A stretch of DNA of 64,000 bases from Chlorella sorokiniana (taxonomy: Eukaryota > Chlorophyta > Trebouxiophyceae > Chlorellales > Chlorellaceae), in NCBI GenBank assembly GCA_025917655.1, contig CP084611.1, positions 4,154,001 through 4,218,000 on the forward strand, in the 5' to 3' direction. Of this stretch, positions 37,101-49,100 are shown piece after piece. A model generated the notes under the pieces. That model made no database searches. It was not told where the DNA came from and worked only from the letters and a program-made list of their open reading frames with translations. The first letter of the stretch is position 1. Each line of letters begins with the position of its first letter. A program made the position numbers and the translations under genes.

Positions 37101-40100
37101 GCATCAGCTACATGTTTGGCTTCAGCGGCCCTGCCATGACGGCAGACACAGGTGCGCCCCTGGAGCAGCAGCAACTCCTGGCACCACACCTCTTCCCCAC
37201 TGGCTGCTCACCGCATGTTGTGGCTCCTGCACCCCTGCAGCCTGCTCCTCCTCCCTGGTCAGCCTGCATATGGCCTTCAATGCATTGCTGCTAGGCAACA
37301 CCGGCCGGGCGGTGAACAGCGGTGCCAACCTCATGCTGTCCGAGGTTGTGTCTGTGGCCTTCAAGAAGTCGGGCATGCTGGCAGCAGACGGGCGCTGCAA
37401 GACGCTGGATGCCGCCGCCGACGGCTATGTGCGAGCCGAGGCCTCTGGTTCGATGCTGCTGGAGCCGATGCAACCACGTGCTGTGCGACAGCAGCAGGCC
37501 AGGCTGCAGGCGCTGCTGGCCGGCAGCGCGGTGAACCAGGACGGGCGCAGCAGCGGCCTCACTGCACCCAACGGGCCAGCGCAGCAAGAAGTCATCCGTG
37601 CCTCCCTGAAGTCCGGCGGCTTGGCAGCATCCAGCGTGAGCGTTGTGCAGATGCACGGGACTGGCACAGGCCTGGGCGATCCCATAGAGGTGGGCGCACT
37701 GGCTGCTGTCATGGTGGGCGCGGCAGCAGGAGGCGCGCTGGCGCTAGTGGCCGGCAAGTCGCTGATCGGCCACTCCGAGCCAGCTGCCGGCGTCATGGGC
37801 CTGGCGCACGCCCACCTGGCGGTGGCTTCAAGGGTCACACTTCCCATCCTCCACCTGCACCGAGGCAAGCTGCTTTGCTGTGTCGACTGTTCTGCTGTGC
37901 TTCATGCTCCCCTTCCAATGAGCTGCCATTGTGCTTGCCGTTACATGCAGTCAATGATTACGTCAGCCCGGCGCTGCAGCAGGGTAAAGGCAGGTGGTCC
38001 CTGCCGCGCCAGCCTGGCGTGCTACCCATGCACGCTATGGTCAGCGGTGTCAGCTCGTTCGCCTTCCAGGGCACCAATGCCCACGCACTGCTGGCTGCTG
38101 CTCCGTCTGGCGGCAGCATCAGCCGTCCAGTAAGCACGGAATGGCAGCGCAGCCGCTTCTGGTTATTGCCTTTGCAGTTTGACTGTATCCAGGCAGTCAA
38201 AGCTGGCCGGCAGGTGGCTGTCTTTGTTGCCAGCTTGCAGAGGCCGGGCATGGCGCCCTTGCTGCAGCTTTCAATGGCAGGCAGCAGTCTTGTGACTGTT
38301 GGCACCAACATTGAGTTCTCTGCTGCGGCTGTTGCACAGCTTAGCGCCGGCAGCGAATTTAAGGTTGGCACTGGTTTTATGAACGCCAATTCAGCAGTTG
38401 ATGCTGCGCAGCAGCCTGTGCTTCAGCTGGCTGTGGGCACACAGACGGGTAGCTTGGAGACTTTTGTCATGCACAGCGGTACAAGCAGTACCTTGAAGTG
38501 CTGCAGTGCACAGCTGGCAGGCTGCAAGTACAACGTCAAAGCTGTGGCGGCCATGCCGGCTGTCAGTCGGCGGCCAGCTTTCTTGCCGCCTGCCCGCCAC
38601 CATCTTCTTGATGCCGCGCATGCGCATCTTGAACAAGACGCACACAGCCTGCTGCAGACCACCGCCATCAAGCCTGCAGCTCTTGATGCTGCCCTGCAAC
38701 TGAGGAGCCAGGGCAGCCTGGCAGCGTGTGTGGATGCAGCGATCCTCAACAGCGCAGTTGGCACCCCGCAGCACGCGGTCGTCGCTGTTGCAGGCGGCAG
38801 TTCAGCTCTGTTGCTGTTGGGCGCACGTGGCGAGGCTAATCTCCAGCTGCAGGGCATTGACAGCAGTCCCGTGGCTGCTCCAGCAGTGCACCAGAAGCCT
38901 GGAAGCCAGGCACTGGAGCAGGAAGCTGGCATGCTGTACAGCGTCGGCTGGGAAGCAGCATCTGTTTCAAGGAGTGCGCCAGCTGTTGAAGGGCCAGCAG
39001 TGCTGGCGCGTTGCGCTGCAGGGGTAGCAGAGGCCGTTTCGGTGGCGCAGGCAGCCCTTGCGCAGGCAACCCCTGGCTTGTCTGCCGACTTGCCGGGTCT
39101 GCTGAGGCCTGTCACAGCACCGTCGGCAGCACGTGTCCCCTCAGGACTTGCTGCAGTGCAGGGGTGCTGAAGGCTCTTGCTCAAGAAGCTCCGGCTTTGT
39201 CGGTGGGTGTGACAAGCAGCTCCAGCAGTGGACCGCCAGCACCCTCAGCAGGCTGGGCGCTTCACTTCAGCGGCAGCAACAGCAGTGACGTGCATGGGGC
39301 TGCCAGCTGCGGTGCATTGGCTTTCTTACCTCGCCTGCTGGCGCAACCTCCTGCCACAAGCAGCAGTAGCAGCTTGCGCAACACTCGCGGCAGCTACGCT
39401 GTCACCGGTGGCTCTGGCGTGCTGGGTGGCCATGTTGCTGCGTGGCTGCTCCAGCAGGGAGCGCCAGCTGTGCACCTCCTCAGCCGGTCTGGCTGCGTGC
39501 CTGCTGCAGTGCTTGCCCAGCAATCGTTTGAGGAGTGTCCTTCTGCCGCTGTTGTCGTCAGCACCAAAAAACGACGCCGCTTGTGCGGCAGACGTGGCGG
39601 AGCTGCGTGCCGCTGCCCCAGGCCTGCAGGGCGTCATGCACGCTGGAGGCGTCCTCGCCGACGCCACCCTGCCAAACCAGACCCTGCTGGGTGTCCTTCA
39701 GGCAAGCATCCGTGTTGCACCAACACTGCGACCGTACGCGGCATCACCTTACTTAAAATTTCCATTGTATGCTTCCTCCAGGTTGCTGCGCCCAAGCAGA
39801 TTGCCCTGGCCAAGGTTCAGCAGCAAACAGGAGCGCTTCCTCTGGAAGGGCTTGTGCTGTTTTCATCGGTGGCAGCCCTGCTGGGCTCCCCTGGGCAGGC
39901 CAACTACAGCGCAGCCAATGCGGTGCTCGATGCAGCAGCTCAACATGCACAGCAGGCCGGCGCCATTGCGACCAGCGTGCAGTGGGGCGCCTGGGCAGGC
40001 GCCGGCATGGCCGCCCATGAGTCGTCCACTGCAACTCGGCTTGAGCGCCTAGGCATGGGCCTTATTCCAATTGCGGCCGGTTTGCAAGCACTCTTCACAG

Positions 40101-43100
40101 TCAGCGGCATGATGAGCGCAGCCCCTGCCGTGCACGCGGCGGTGCCATTCAAGTGGCGGCAGTTTGTTGCTGCAGCACGCGGGCCACTGCCGGAGCTGTT
40201 TGCACCTTACAGATCGGCCTTTGGCACGACTGCGCTTGCTCAGGCAGGCGCAGGCCGGCCAGCAGCACGCCCTGCAGCTGGCGTGGACTCCGTCAAGGTC
40301 CAGACAACTGTGCAGGATGTGGTGCGCAGCATTCTGGGCGCCGACGTTGGGCCCACCCAGCCGCTCATGGCGGCCGGCCTGGACAGCCTGGGTGCTGTGG
40401 AGCTGCAGAGCAGCCTGGAGGGGCAGCTGGGCCTGCAGCTGCCCTCCACCCTGGTCTTCGACTACCCCACTGTGGCAGCTCTCAGCGAGTTCCTTACAGG
40501 CCGTTTGAGCCAAATGGCACCAGCGATTCTTGATACAGACCTGGCCCTCGCACCAAGCATGGACGCGCCCCGCATGATTGCCTCGTCACCAGCCGCGGCA
40601 AGCGCTGTGGTCATGCTGGGCGGCAGCTGGCGGTCGCCGCGCAGCGCGCTTGCCCAGCTGGCAGTTGCTGCCACAAGCATCGATCCTGTGCATGTTGTGC
40701 CGTTTGAGCGCTGGAACGTGGAAACTGAGCCCCTGGCAGCACGGTTTGGGGCGTACCTTGCAGATATTGCTGCGTTTGATGCTGCTGCCTTTGCCACCAG
40801 CGATACGGAAGCAGCCCTGATGGACCCACAACAACGCTTGCTGCTGGAGACGGTTGGCGAAGCCCTGCTCGCTGTGCCTGCCGATGCAGCCTTGGCGCCA
40901 ATGACCGCCCGCGGCGTCTATGTCGGTAGGTGTTGAGGACCGTGGATCTGTCTCTTGCTTCTCCCTCTTGCTTCTCAAGTTTTACTTGATACAATCCATG
41001 GCCCGGTTCTTTCCTGCAGGAATTGCGTCCTCGGATTACGGCAGCCTGGTGGCGGCACATGTCGAGCGCGGCGTGTACCACGCCACCTCTTCGGCGCTGT
41101 CTGTGGCCTGCGGGCGCCTGTCTTACGCCTTTGGGATGCGCGGGCCCAGCGTCAGCATCGACACAGCCTGCTCAGCCTCGCTCGTGGGCCTGCACATGGC
41201 GGCTGTGGGGCTGGCTTCTGGGAGGCCCAGGCCGCGTACGCGTCTGGTGAGCCTTGCAAATGCTTCGAAGCCTTGCATCACCAACTGCATCTGACAAGCA
41301 GCTTGTGCATGCTGCTGTCTTCGCAGGCGTTCATCTTCAGGCCACCCGCACCTCCACCTCCTACGTTTGGACCGCCAGCATGCTGTCCCCTCACGGCCGC
41401 TGCCGCGCCCTGGACCTCGCGGCCGATGGCTACGTGCGCGGCGAAACCGTGATCGCTGCTGTGCTCGCCACCGCCGAGGTGGCAGCGGCTGCAGGCAGCA
41501 GCTCAGGGCCTCTGGCGCACATCCGCGGCAGCGCCGTGAACCAGGATGGGCGCAGCAGCAGTTTGACAGCGCCCAACGGACCTGCTCAGCAGGAGGTCAT
41601 CCGTGCGGGCACCATGCGTGCTGCCGAGGCGCCCGCTGCCGTGCTGGGCCTGTCCATGCATGGGACGGGTGAGCGCTGGCTTCGACTTCATGCCGTATGC
41701 TGTCCCCTGTGCAAGTGTTGCATGGAAAGTGTGTTGCCCCACTGCCTCGTCACCTCTTTCGACCTGCGCTCCCTTTACAGGCACCCCTCTGGGAGACCCC
41801 ATTGAAGTGGGCGCTGCACTAGCCGTCTACGCTGAAGCTCCACGCCCTCAACCGCTGGTACTAGCCGCCAGCAAGTCGTGGGTGGGGCATGCTGAGCCAG
41901 CAGCGGGCCTGGCAGGCCTGCTGTTTGCTCGAGCGGCTGCGAGCCAGGGTCTCAGCCTGACCCTGCTGCACCTGAGGGCAGTGAACACTTACGTGGCCAA
42001 TGCTTTGGAGCAGCAGCCCGTCAAGGGCGGCGTGGCCCCGGCGCTGCTGCCAAAGCAGAGCGGCCCAGGACCTTTCACCAGCAGCCTGCCCACCTGGGGC
42101 GTGTCTGCCTTTGCCTTCCAGGTGGGTGGTGGCTGCACGGCCTGCCCCCTTGGTGTTGCTTGTCATGCGTGGAGTGCTCTGACGGAAGCCTGCCCTCTTT
42201 TGCAGGGCACCAATGCTCACGCTGTGCTTTCTGCCGACGCCTCCACCAGCCTGAGCCCCGGCCAGCGCGCCAGCATTGCCCTCCAGCCGCGCTGGCTGAG
42301 CACGCGGCACTATGTCCTTCCGACTGCCAACCTGCTTGTTGGCAGCGCTGCTGTGCACATGGCGTCAGGTCCCGGCAGGCTGGCTGTGTTCCAGTCTGAG
42401 CTGGTGGGTGCCAGCATGGCCTTCTTGTGGGACCACCAAGTCTTGGGCAAAGCAATCTTCCCCGGTGAGCAATAATCGTAGCATTCTTCCATGCAGCAGC
42501 AAGGTCCGATCCATAGATGTCTGTTACGCTCACCATTGTGTCGACCTTGTGCACATGTGAGCATGCCTGCTGCGCCTTGGGTGCAGGTGCTGGGTACTTT
42601 GAGTTGAGCACGGCGGCGCTGAGGACCCTGAGCCCAGACTCGGCTCTGCACAGTTGTGAGGCGGTCGTTGGCGTGGCGATACCAGCCCCGCTGCTCCTGC
42701 CAGCTGCATGGCCACAGGCAGGCGGTGCCACGCTGGAGTGCAGTGTGGTGCTCTCCTCAGGCGCCCTTGAGCTGGCTTCCTCAAGCGGCGGCGGCAGGGC
42801 AGTTCATGTCACTGCAGTCGCAGCCAAAACCGTTGGACCCGCAGCAGGAGCAGCAGCAGAGCAGCATGCAGCCTCGCTTGCGGCCTTGCAAGCCCTGCTT
42901 GGCCCGCACAAGTCGGCTGCTTCTGGGCAGGCGTCCGCCGTGGCCCTGCTGGAGACGGGCACCGGCAGGAGCGGGCTGTGCCTGGACCCAGCGGCCTTCG
43001 ACTGCTTCCTGCAGCTGGGCCAGGTGTTCAAGGCAGCCGACAGCACAGAGGTCTACGTCCCAGCAGGCCTGTCTGCCCTCCAGGTGGCAGCCCCTCAGGA

Positions 43101-46100
43101 GGCGGGCGAGGAGGCAGTGATGCCAGCTGCCCATGCATGGGCAAGCGCGGTGCCCTCGCCCGCTGCTGAAGCCGGCACCGTCCGCAGCGACTTCCGGCTG
43201 GCAAGCAGCGCCGCCGCCTCACGTGTGTGCAGCATCGCCGCCCTCACAGCCAAGTCCATGGGCCAGGCGTCAGCCAGGGTCCCGGCCGCAGACCAGCAGA
43301 CACCCTCGGTGCAGCGCACAGACTGCCTGTATGAGGTGGCGTGGCGTGTGGCTGACACCGTTGTCAGCGGGGAGGCAGGCGGTGAGCGCACGCTCTGGCA
43401 GATGTCTGCCTCGGAGCAGCGGGACCCTGCTGGCGCGGCCGCTGGCGCGATTGCCTCTGTGCAGCGGCTGCTGAAAGGCTCGGCAGCGGGCGCTGTGCAG
43501 CTGCAAACGGTGGGTGCCGCGCTCGTCCCCGGCAGCATCGCCGCTGACGTGGGCAGGGTGAGGACGGCGGCAGCGGCTGCGCTGTCAGGCCTGGTCAAAA
43601 CGCTGAACCAAGAGGTGCCGCAGACCAGCTGGAGCTCACAGGACAGCGACCCTGCAGCTGCTGGCTGTGGCAGGGCCGGAGCGGCGGCGCTTGTGCAGCT
43701 GGGTGCAAACCCGGGAGCGGCAGATGCCTTTGGATCGGCCGCGCGGCGGCAGTCGCCTCGCCCGCTGCTGCTCAAGTCGGCGGCGGTGGAGCAGCTCGGG
43801 CCACACCACCTGTTCCCCAGCCCTCGCGGGAGCTTGAACAGCCTGGTCCCCCGGCCCGTGGATACCACCAGCCTGGCCCCCGGCCTGGTGCTGGTGGCTG
43901 TGCGGGCGGTGGGCATCAACTTCCGGGACGTGCTCAACGTGCTGGGCATGTATCCGGGGATCCGGGGCCGCCGGGAGGGGACTGCGCGGGCGTTGTGGTT
44001 GCAGCAGGCCCTGGATCCAGCCTGTCAGTCGGCCAGCCGGTGTTTGGTCTGGCAGCCGGCAGCCTGGGCAGCCACGTCATCGCTTCTGCGCAAACGGTGG
44101 TGCCGCTGCCCGCTTCGACCAGGTGAACCTTTTTTCGCGCTGCTGTCGCTGCTGGTTTTGTGTCTTGTGCAGCCTCCGTCGACCTGGGGTTCCATGCCTG
44201 CGCTCAGACAGCCCCTGTGAACACACATGCATGGCATGTTGCTCCCGTGCAGCTTTGAGGAGGCGTCCAGCATGCCCACCGTCTTCATCACCGTGGACAC
44301 AGCCCTGCATCGCATCGCCTGCGTCAGCAGCTGCTCCCGCGTGTTGGTGCATGCGGCGGCAGGGGGCGTGGGCCTGGCGGCCATGCAGGTCATCGCCGCT
44401 GCCGGCGCCGCAGCTGTTGCCACAGCGGGCAGCCCTGCCAGCGGGCGCTGCTGCGCACGCTGGGCGCCACCCAGGTGGTGGGCTCCAGGGACACGCTGTT
44501 TGTTGGAGAGCTCGCCCTCCAGGTGAGACGCTTCCCGACGTGGCTGAGCCGCACAGCAGGCTCTGCCGCACTTCACCGCCTAACCCAGCGTGTGGCGACA
44601 ACGCTGCCATGTGCAGGGCGGCGCTGACGTGGCCCTCAACACGCTCACCAGCAGCGGCATGGTTGCTGCCACCCTGGCCACCCTCACTCCCGGGGCCAGC
44701 TTCGTGGAGATCAGCAAGCGCGACATCTGGAGCCCGGCGCGCATTGCCCAAGGCAGGCAGACCCCTCCGGCTCACCACCACAGCTAACTGCATTGCTCAC
44801 ATCATCTGCAAGTCGCAGCCTTCCTACTCCATTCCGCGTGCTTCCCTCACTCGCCTGCCCTGCAGAGCGCCCGACGTGGCCTACTCCCTGGTGGCGGTGG
44901 ACTTCATGTCGGAGGCGGCCCTGCACGCCGCCATGATGCGGGTCTCGACAGGCTTGGCCGCCAGCCAGCTGCGCCCGCTGCCCGTAATCACGCACGGCAT
45001 GAGCGCTGTGGCCGGCGCGCTTCGCCAGATGTGCCAGGCGCGCCACGTGGGCAAGGTGGTGGTGCGTCAGCCGCCCGCCCAGGACGAGCCTGCGCTGGCG
45101 GGAAGCTGGCTGGTCAGCGGCGGCGTCGGAGCTCTGGGCACGCTGGTGTCTGGCTGGCTGCTGCGTCAGCGCCTGCGCCACCTGGCGCTCGTCAGCCGCA
45201 CTGGGGCCTTCACACCAGACAGCGCTGCCGCCCTGCTGGCGCCGCAGCAGGTCGCCGCCGTCACGCTCAGCAAGGCCGACGCCGGCTTTGCCGCCGACAT
45301 GCGCACTGTGCTGGAGGGCGCTGTGCCAGCTGTCACCGGCGTGATGCATGCCGGCGGCGTGCTTGCAGATGCCACGGTGGGCAACCAGACGCTGGCGGGC
45401 ATCCGGCAGGTGTTTGCACCGAAAGCGTCCGCCTGGCGCCACCTGGACAGCGTGCTCAGCGTGGCGCCCTCGCACACGGCTTTGCTCTTCTCCTCCGTGG
45501 CGGCCCTGCTGGGCTCCGTGGGCCAGCTGAACTACAGCATCGCCAACTCCTGGCTGGATGCGGCAGCCTGCGTCCAGCAGGTCGCGGGCTCGTCGGTGCT
45601 CAGCGTGCAGTTTGGCGCTTGGAAGGGCGCCGGCATGGCAGCCGCCAGCGCGGCCAAGATGGAGGGCATTGGCCTGGGCGCCCTCACCCCCGGCAGCGGC
45701 CTGCAGGGTCTGCACGGCCTGCTGCTGGCCAGCAGCACCAGCCCTGGGGCGGCCGGCGGCCTGATGGTGCCTGCCAGGGTGGCCATGGCGCCTGTGGATT
45801 GGCCGGCCTTCCTGAAGGGCGCACCGGAACAGGTGCCCTTCTTCTTCAGCAGCTTTGCACACCTCAGGCAGAACGCAAGTGGCGCCGCCACGCAGCCGGA
45901 GCAGGGCATGCGTGGGCCCAAGCCAGCTGCGGCGCATGCCAGCCTGGCGGCCGGCATGTCTGAGGAGCAGCGCCTGGTGTACGTCACTGGCGAGGTGGAG
46001 GCGGCAGCAAAGGCCATCATCGGCGGCGCGGTGGGCCCCAGCGAGCCCCTCATGGCGGCCGGCCTGGACAGCCTGGGGGCGGTCGAGCTGCGCAACAGCC

Positions 46101-49100
46101 TGGAGGGCCGGCTGGGACTCAGCCTGCCCTCCACCCTGGTCTTTGACTACCCCACCACCTCGGCCATCGCCGGCTTCATCAGCAGCGCCCTGGCCGCAGC
46201 CGCGCCGGCTGTGGAGAGTGAGGGAGCCATCACTGACGCACCAGAGGCAGCCCTCGTCGTTGCACCGGCAGGGGCAGCCTCCGCCGCTTTCGCTGTGGCC
46301 GTCAGCAGTCTGGCCACGCGCTCGCCTGGAGCGGCGCTCGATGCGTTCACCATGCCGGACGCCATGGCCTGCATCCCCACCAGCAGATGGGGGGCAGACG
46401 TGCAGCTCACTCAGGACATGCCGGCGCGCTTCGGCGGCTTCCTCGCGGGCGCCTTCCTCTTTGACGCCGCGCTCTTCAGCGTTGCTGCTCAAGGCAAGCT
46501 GGGAGGGGAAGGGGGATGAGGGGGAGGCCTGGAGCTGAGAACATAAGTTTGACTCATCCCTGCTGCGATCACTGCCTGCAGAGGCGGTGCTGATGGACCC
46601 TCAGCAGCGCCAACTGCTGGAGACGGGCGAGGAGGCGATGGCCGGCGTGCGCGCAAGCCTGAATGTCGCTGCTGCCACAGGTGGGCCGCTAGCTGCATGC
46701 CCACTGCTGCAACGTGTCCTGCCCTCTTTGCCCTCAATAGCTTCATGCATGGAGGTGTTGTGTTGCGAGTTTTCTTCACAGAAGTTTTGCGCTTGGTTTG
46801 CACCGTGCAGTGGGCGTGTTTGTGGGCATCTCCACCCCGATTTCGGCCAGGTGGCGAGCGCCCACGCCGACATCAGCCCCTACTCAGCCACCGGCTCGGC
46901 GCTGAGTGTGGCCGCTGGCCGCACCAGCTTCTTGTACGGCTTCCAGGGTCCTTGCGTAGCCGTGGATACCGCCTGCTCGTCGTCGCTTGTAGGGGCCCAC
47001 ATGGCCCGCGTCAGCATGGCACAGGGCGGATGCACCGCCGCTAACGCTGGTGAGCACGGTTGCACTGGCATGTCTCGTTGTCTGTTTGCTTGCCGTTTGC
47101 CTGCAAACCGAGCCGCTGACCCTCCCGTGTGTGTGATCACCTGTGCAGCTGGCGTCAAGCTCATCCTGACCCCTGACACATCAGCCATGTTCAACAGGGC
47201 TGGCATGCTGTGCGCCGACGGCCGCTGCAAGACGCTGGATGCCGCCGCGGACGGCTACGTGCGTGGCGAGGCTGTTGTTGCGCTGGTGCTGCAACAAGGG
47301 CCTCTTGCAGCGGTCGGCTCTGGAGCTGATGCTGCGGCATCGTCCCTCTGCTTCCTGGTCGGCACAGCAGTGAACCAGGATGGGCGCAGCAGCACCCTCA
47401 CTGCGCCCAACGGCCCGGCACAGCAGGTGGCTGTGCGGCAGGCCCTGTCGTCAGGCCACATGACGGCAGCCGCGCTGGCAATGGTGCAGCTGCACGGCAC
47501 CGGCACCCCGCTGGGTGACCCCATTGAGGTGGGCGCACTGGCGGCCGTGCTGGCGGCGGCACGCGCTCCATCGGCTGTCGGGCGCCAGGTGGCCCTGGCT
47601 GCCGGCAAGACGAGCGTGGGGCACACGGAGCCTGCGGCGGGCGTGGTGGGAGTGGCGCATGCCGTACAGGCGCTGGTGGGGGCCTTGGTGCAGCCCATCC
47701 TCCACCTGCACAAGGTGAGACTAAAGCCGAGCTGCGCAGCACAAGGCTCTGCTGCCCTGTAGCTGTGGCTGCACCGGGCCATGATGCCTCATCCAGGCTG
47801 CATCACACCTCCTGACCCCTCTCTCTGTGTGCAGCTCAACCCTTACATGGAGGCCAGCGTCAGCGGCACGAATGCTGGCCTGTTTGGCACCGCTCGCCAG
47901 CTGGGCGGCTGCTCCAGCCTGGTGCATGCTCAGGATCAGCCCAGCGCGGCAGGCATCAGCTCCTTTGCTTTCCAAGGCACCAACGCGCACGCCCTGCTGT
48001 CCCGCCTGGACCTGGCACAGGCGGCAGCTGTGCAGCGCAGCTTGCAAGCCTGCCAGCGGCAGTACTTCCACGTTGTGCCGCCCGCGCACGCACAGCTGTC
48101 CTACGCCAGCGTGGCGAGCGCCGGCTCCACCCGCAGGCTGGGCTTCCACATGCGGCTGGGAGCGGAGGCCGTGCATTCCTTCTTCTGCGACCACCAGGTG
48201 TCTGGCAAGCTCATCTTCCCAGGTAGGAGCAGCGCTACTGCGCCACAGCCACCGCACAATCGGCATGCCTTTCCAAAGTCATCATCTTTCATCTTCCTAA
48301 CGTGGTCCTTTTCTCGATTGCAGGTGCTGGTTACTTGGAGATGGCTGCGGCCGTGGCACAAGCTGTGCTGCAGGCAGCTTCAAGCACGGCTGCCTGCCTG
48401 GTGGGCACGGCCATCTCGGCCCCTCTCATCCTGCCCAGCCCAGCCTCCATGCCAGCAGACTATGCTGGCGTTGGTCTACTGGCTGAGGTTGATGTGGCAG
48501 AGGGCAGCTGCAAGCTCTCCAGCTCCAGCGTTGCCCATGTCGCCACCCGCTTTGCGCTGGCAGCCGGCGCTAAGCAGGCATTGGCAGCCGCCTGCACTGC
48601 TGTGCATGCCGTGGAGCCGTCTATGGCTCAGTGCACTGAGCCGCTGGCTGCTGAGTACGCGTACCGCCAGCTGGAAGATGCAGGGTTGCAGTACGGTCCT
48701 CGCTTCCGGCTGCTCCGTGGCATCAAGCGCGGTGGCAGGGCTGCCGCGGCAGAGGTGCAGCAGCCAGACGCTCAGCTGCCTGTCGAGTTCATACTCAACC
48801 CAGCTGTGCTGGACAGCTGCTTGCAGCTGGGAGGCATGGTGCCGCGGCCAGAGCCGGCAGCAATTGCAGCAGCTGCTCGCGGCAGCGGAACCTTCATACC
48901 CGCCTCGCTGGCTGTGCTGCACGTGGCCGCCAGCATTGGCTGTGGCGCAAACGCAGCCGTGGCGCTGCGCCCTGTCGGCCACCAGGACACCGAAGCAGCT
49001 GTCCTCCGCGATCACATGTTGGTCAATACTGGGGGCCAGCTGGTCTGCAAGCTGGATGGCCTTGAGTCCAGGGCAACAGCTGGCAGAGGCAGGGCAGCAG

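Noticed and set aside
44711-46492. Very long open frame on the minus strand (593 codons), with similar ones at 32826-33827, 28608-29924, 13911-14861 and 16374-17627
   Set aside because: They mirror exons of the PKS on the + strand, show no recognisable motifs, and cross its splice junctions. Long antisense frames are expected with GC-rich third codon positions.
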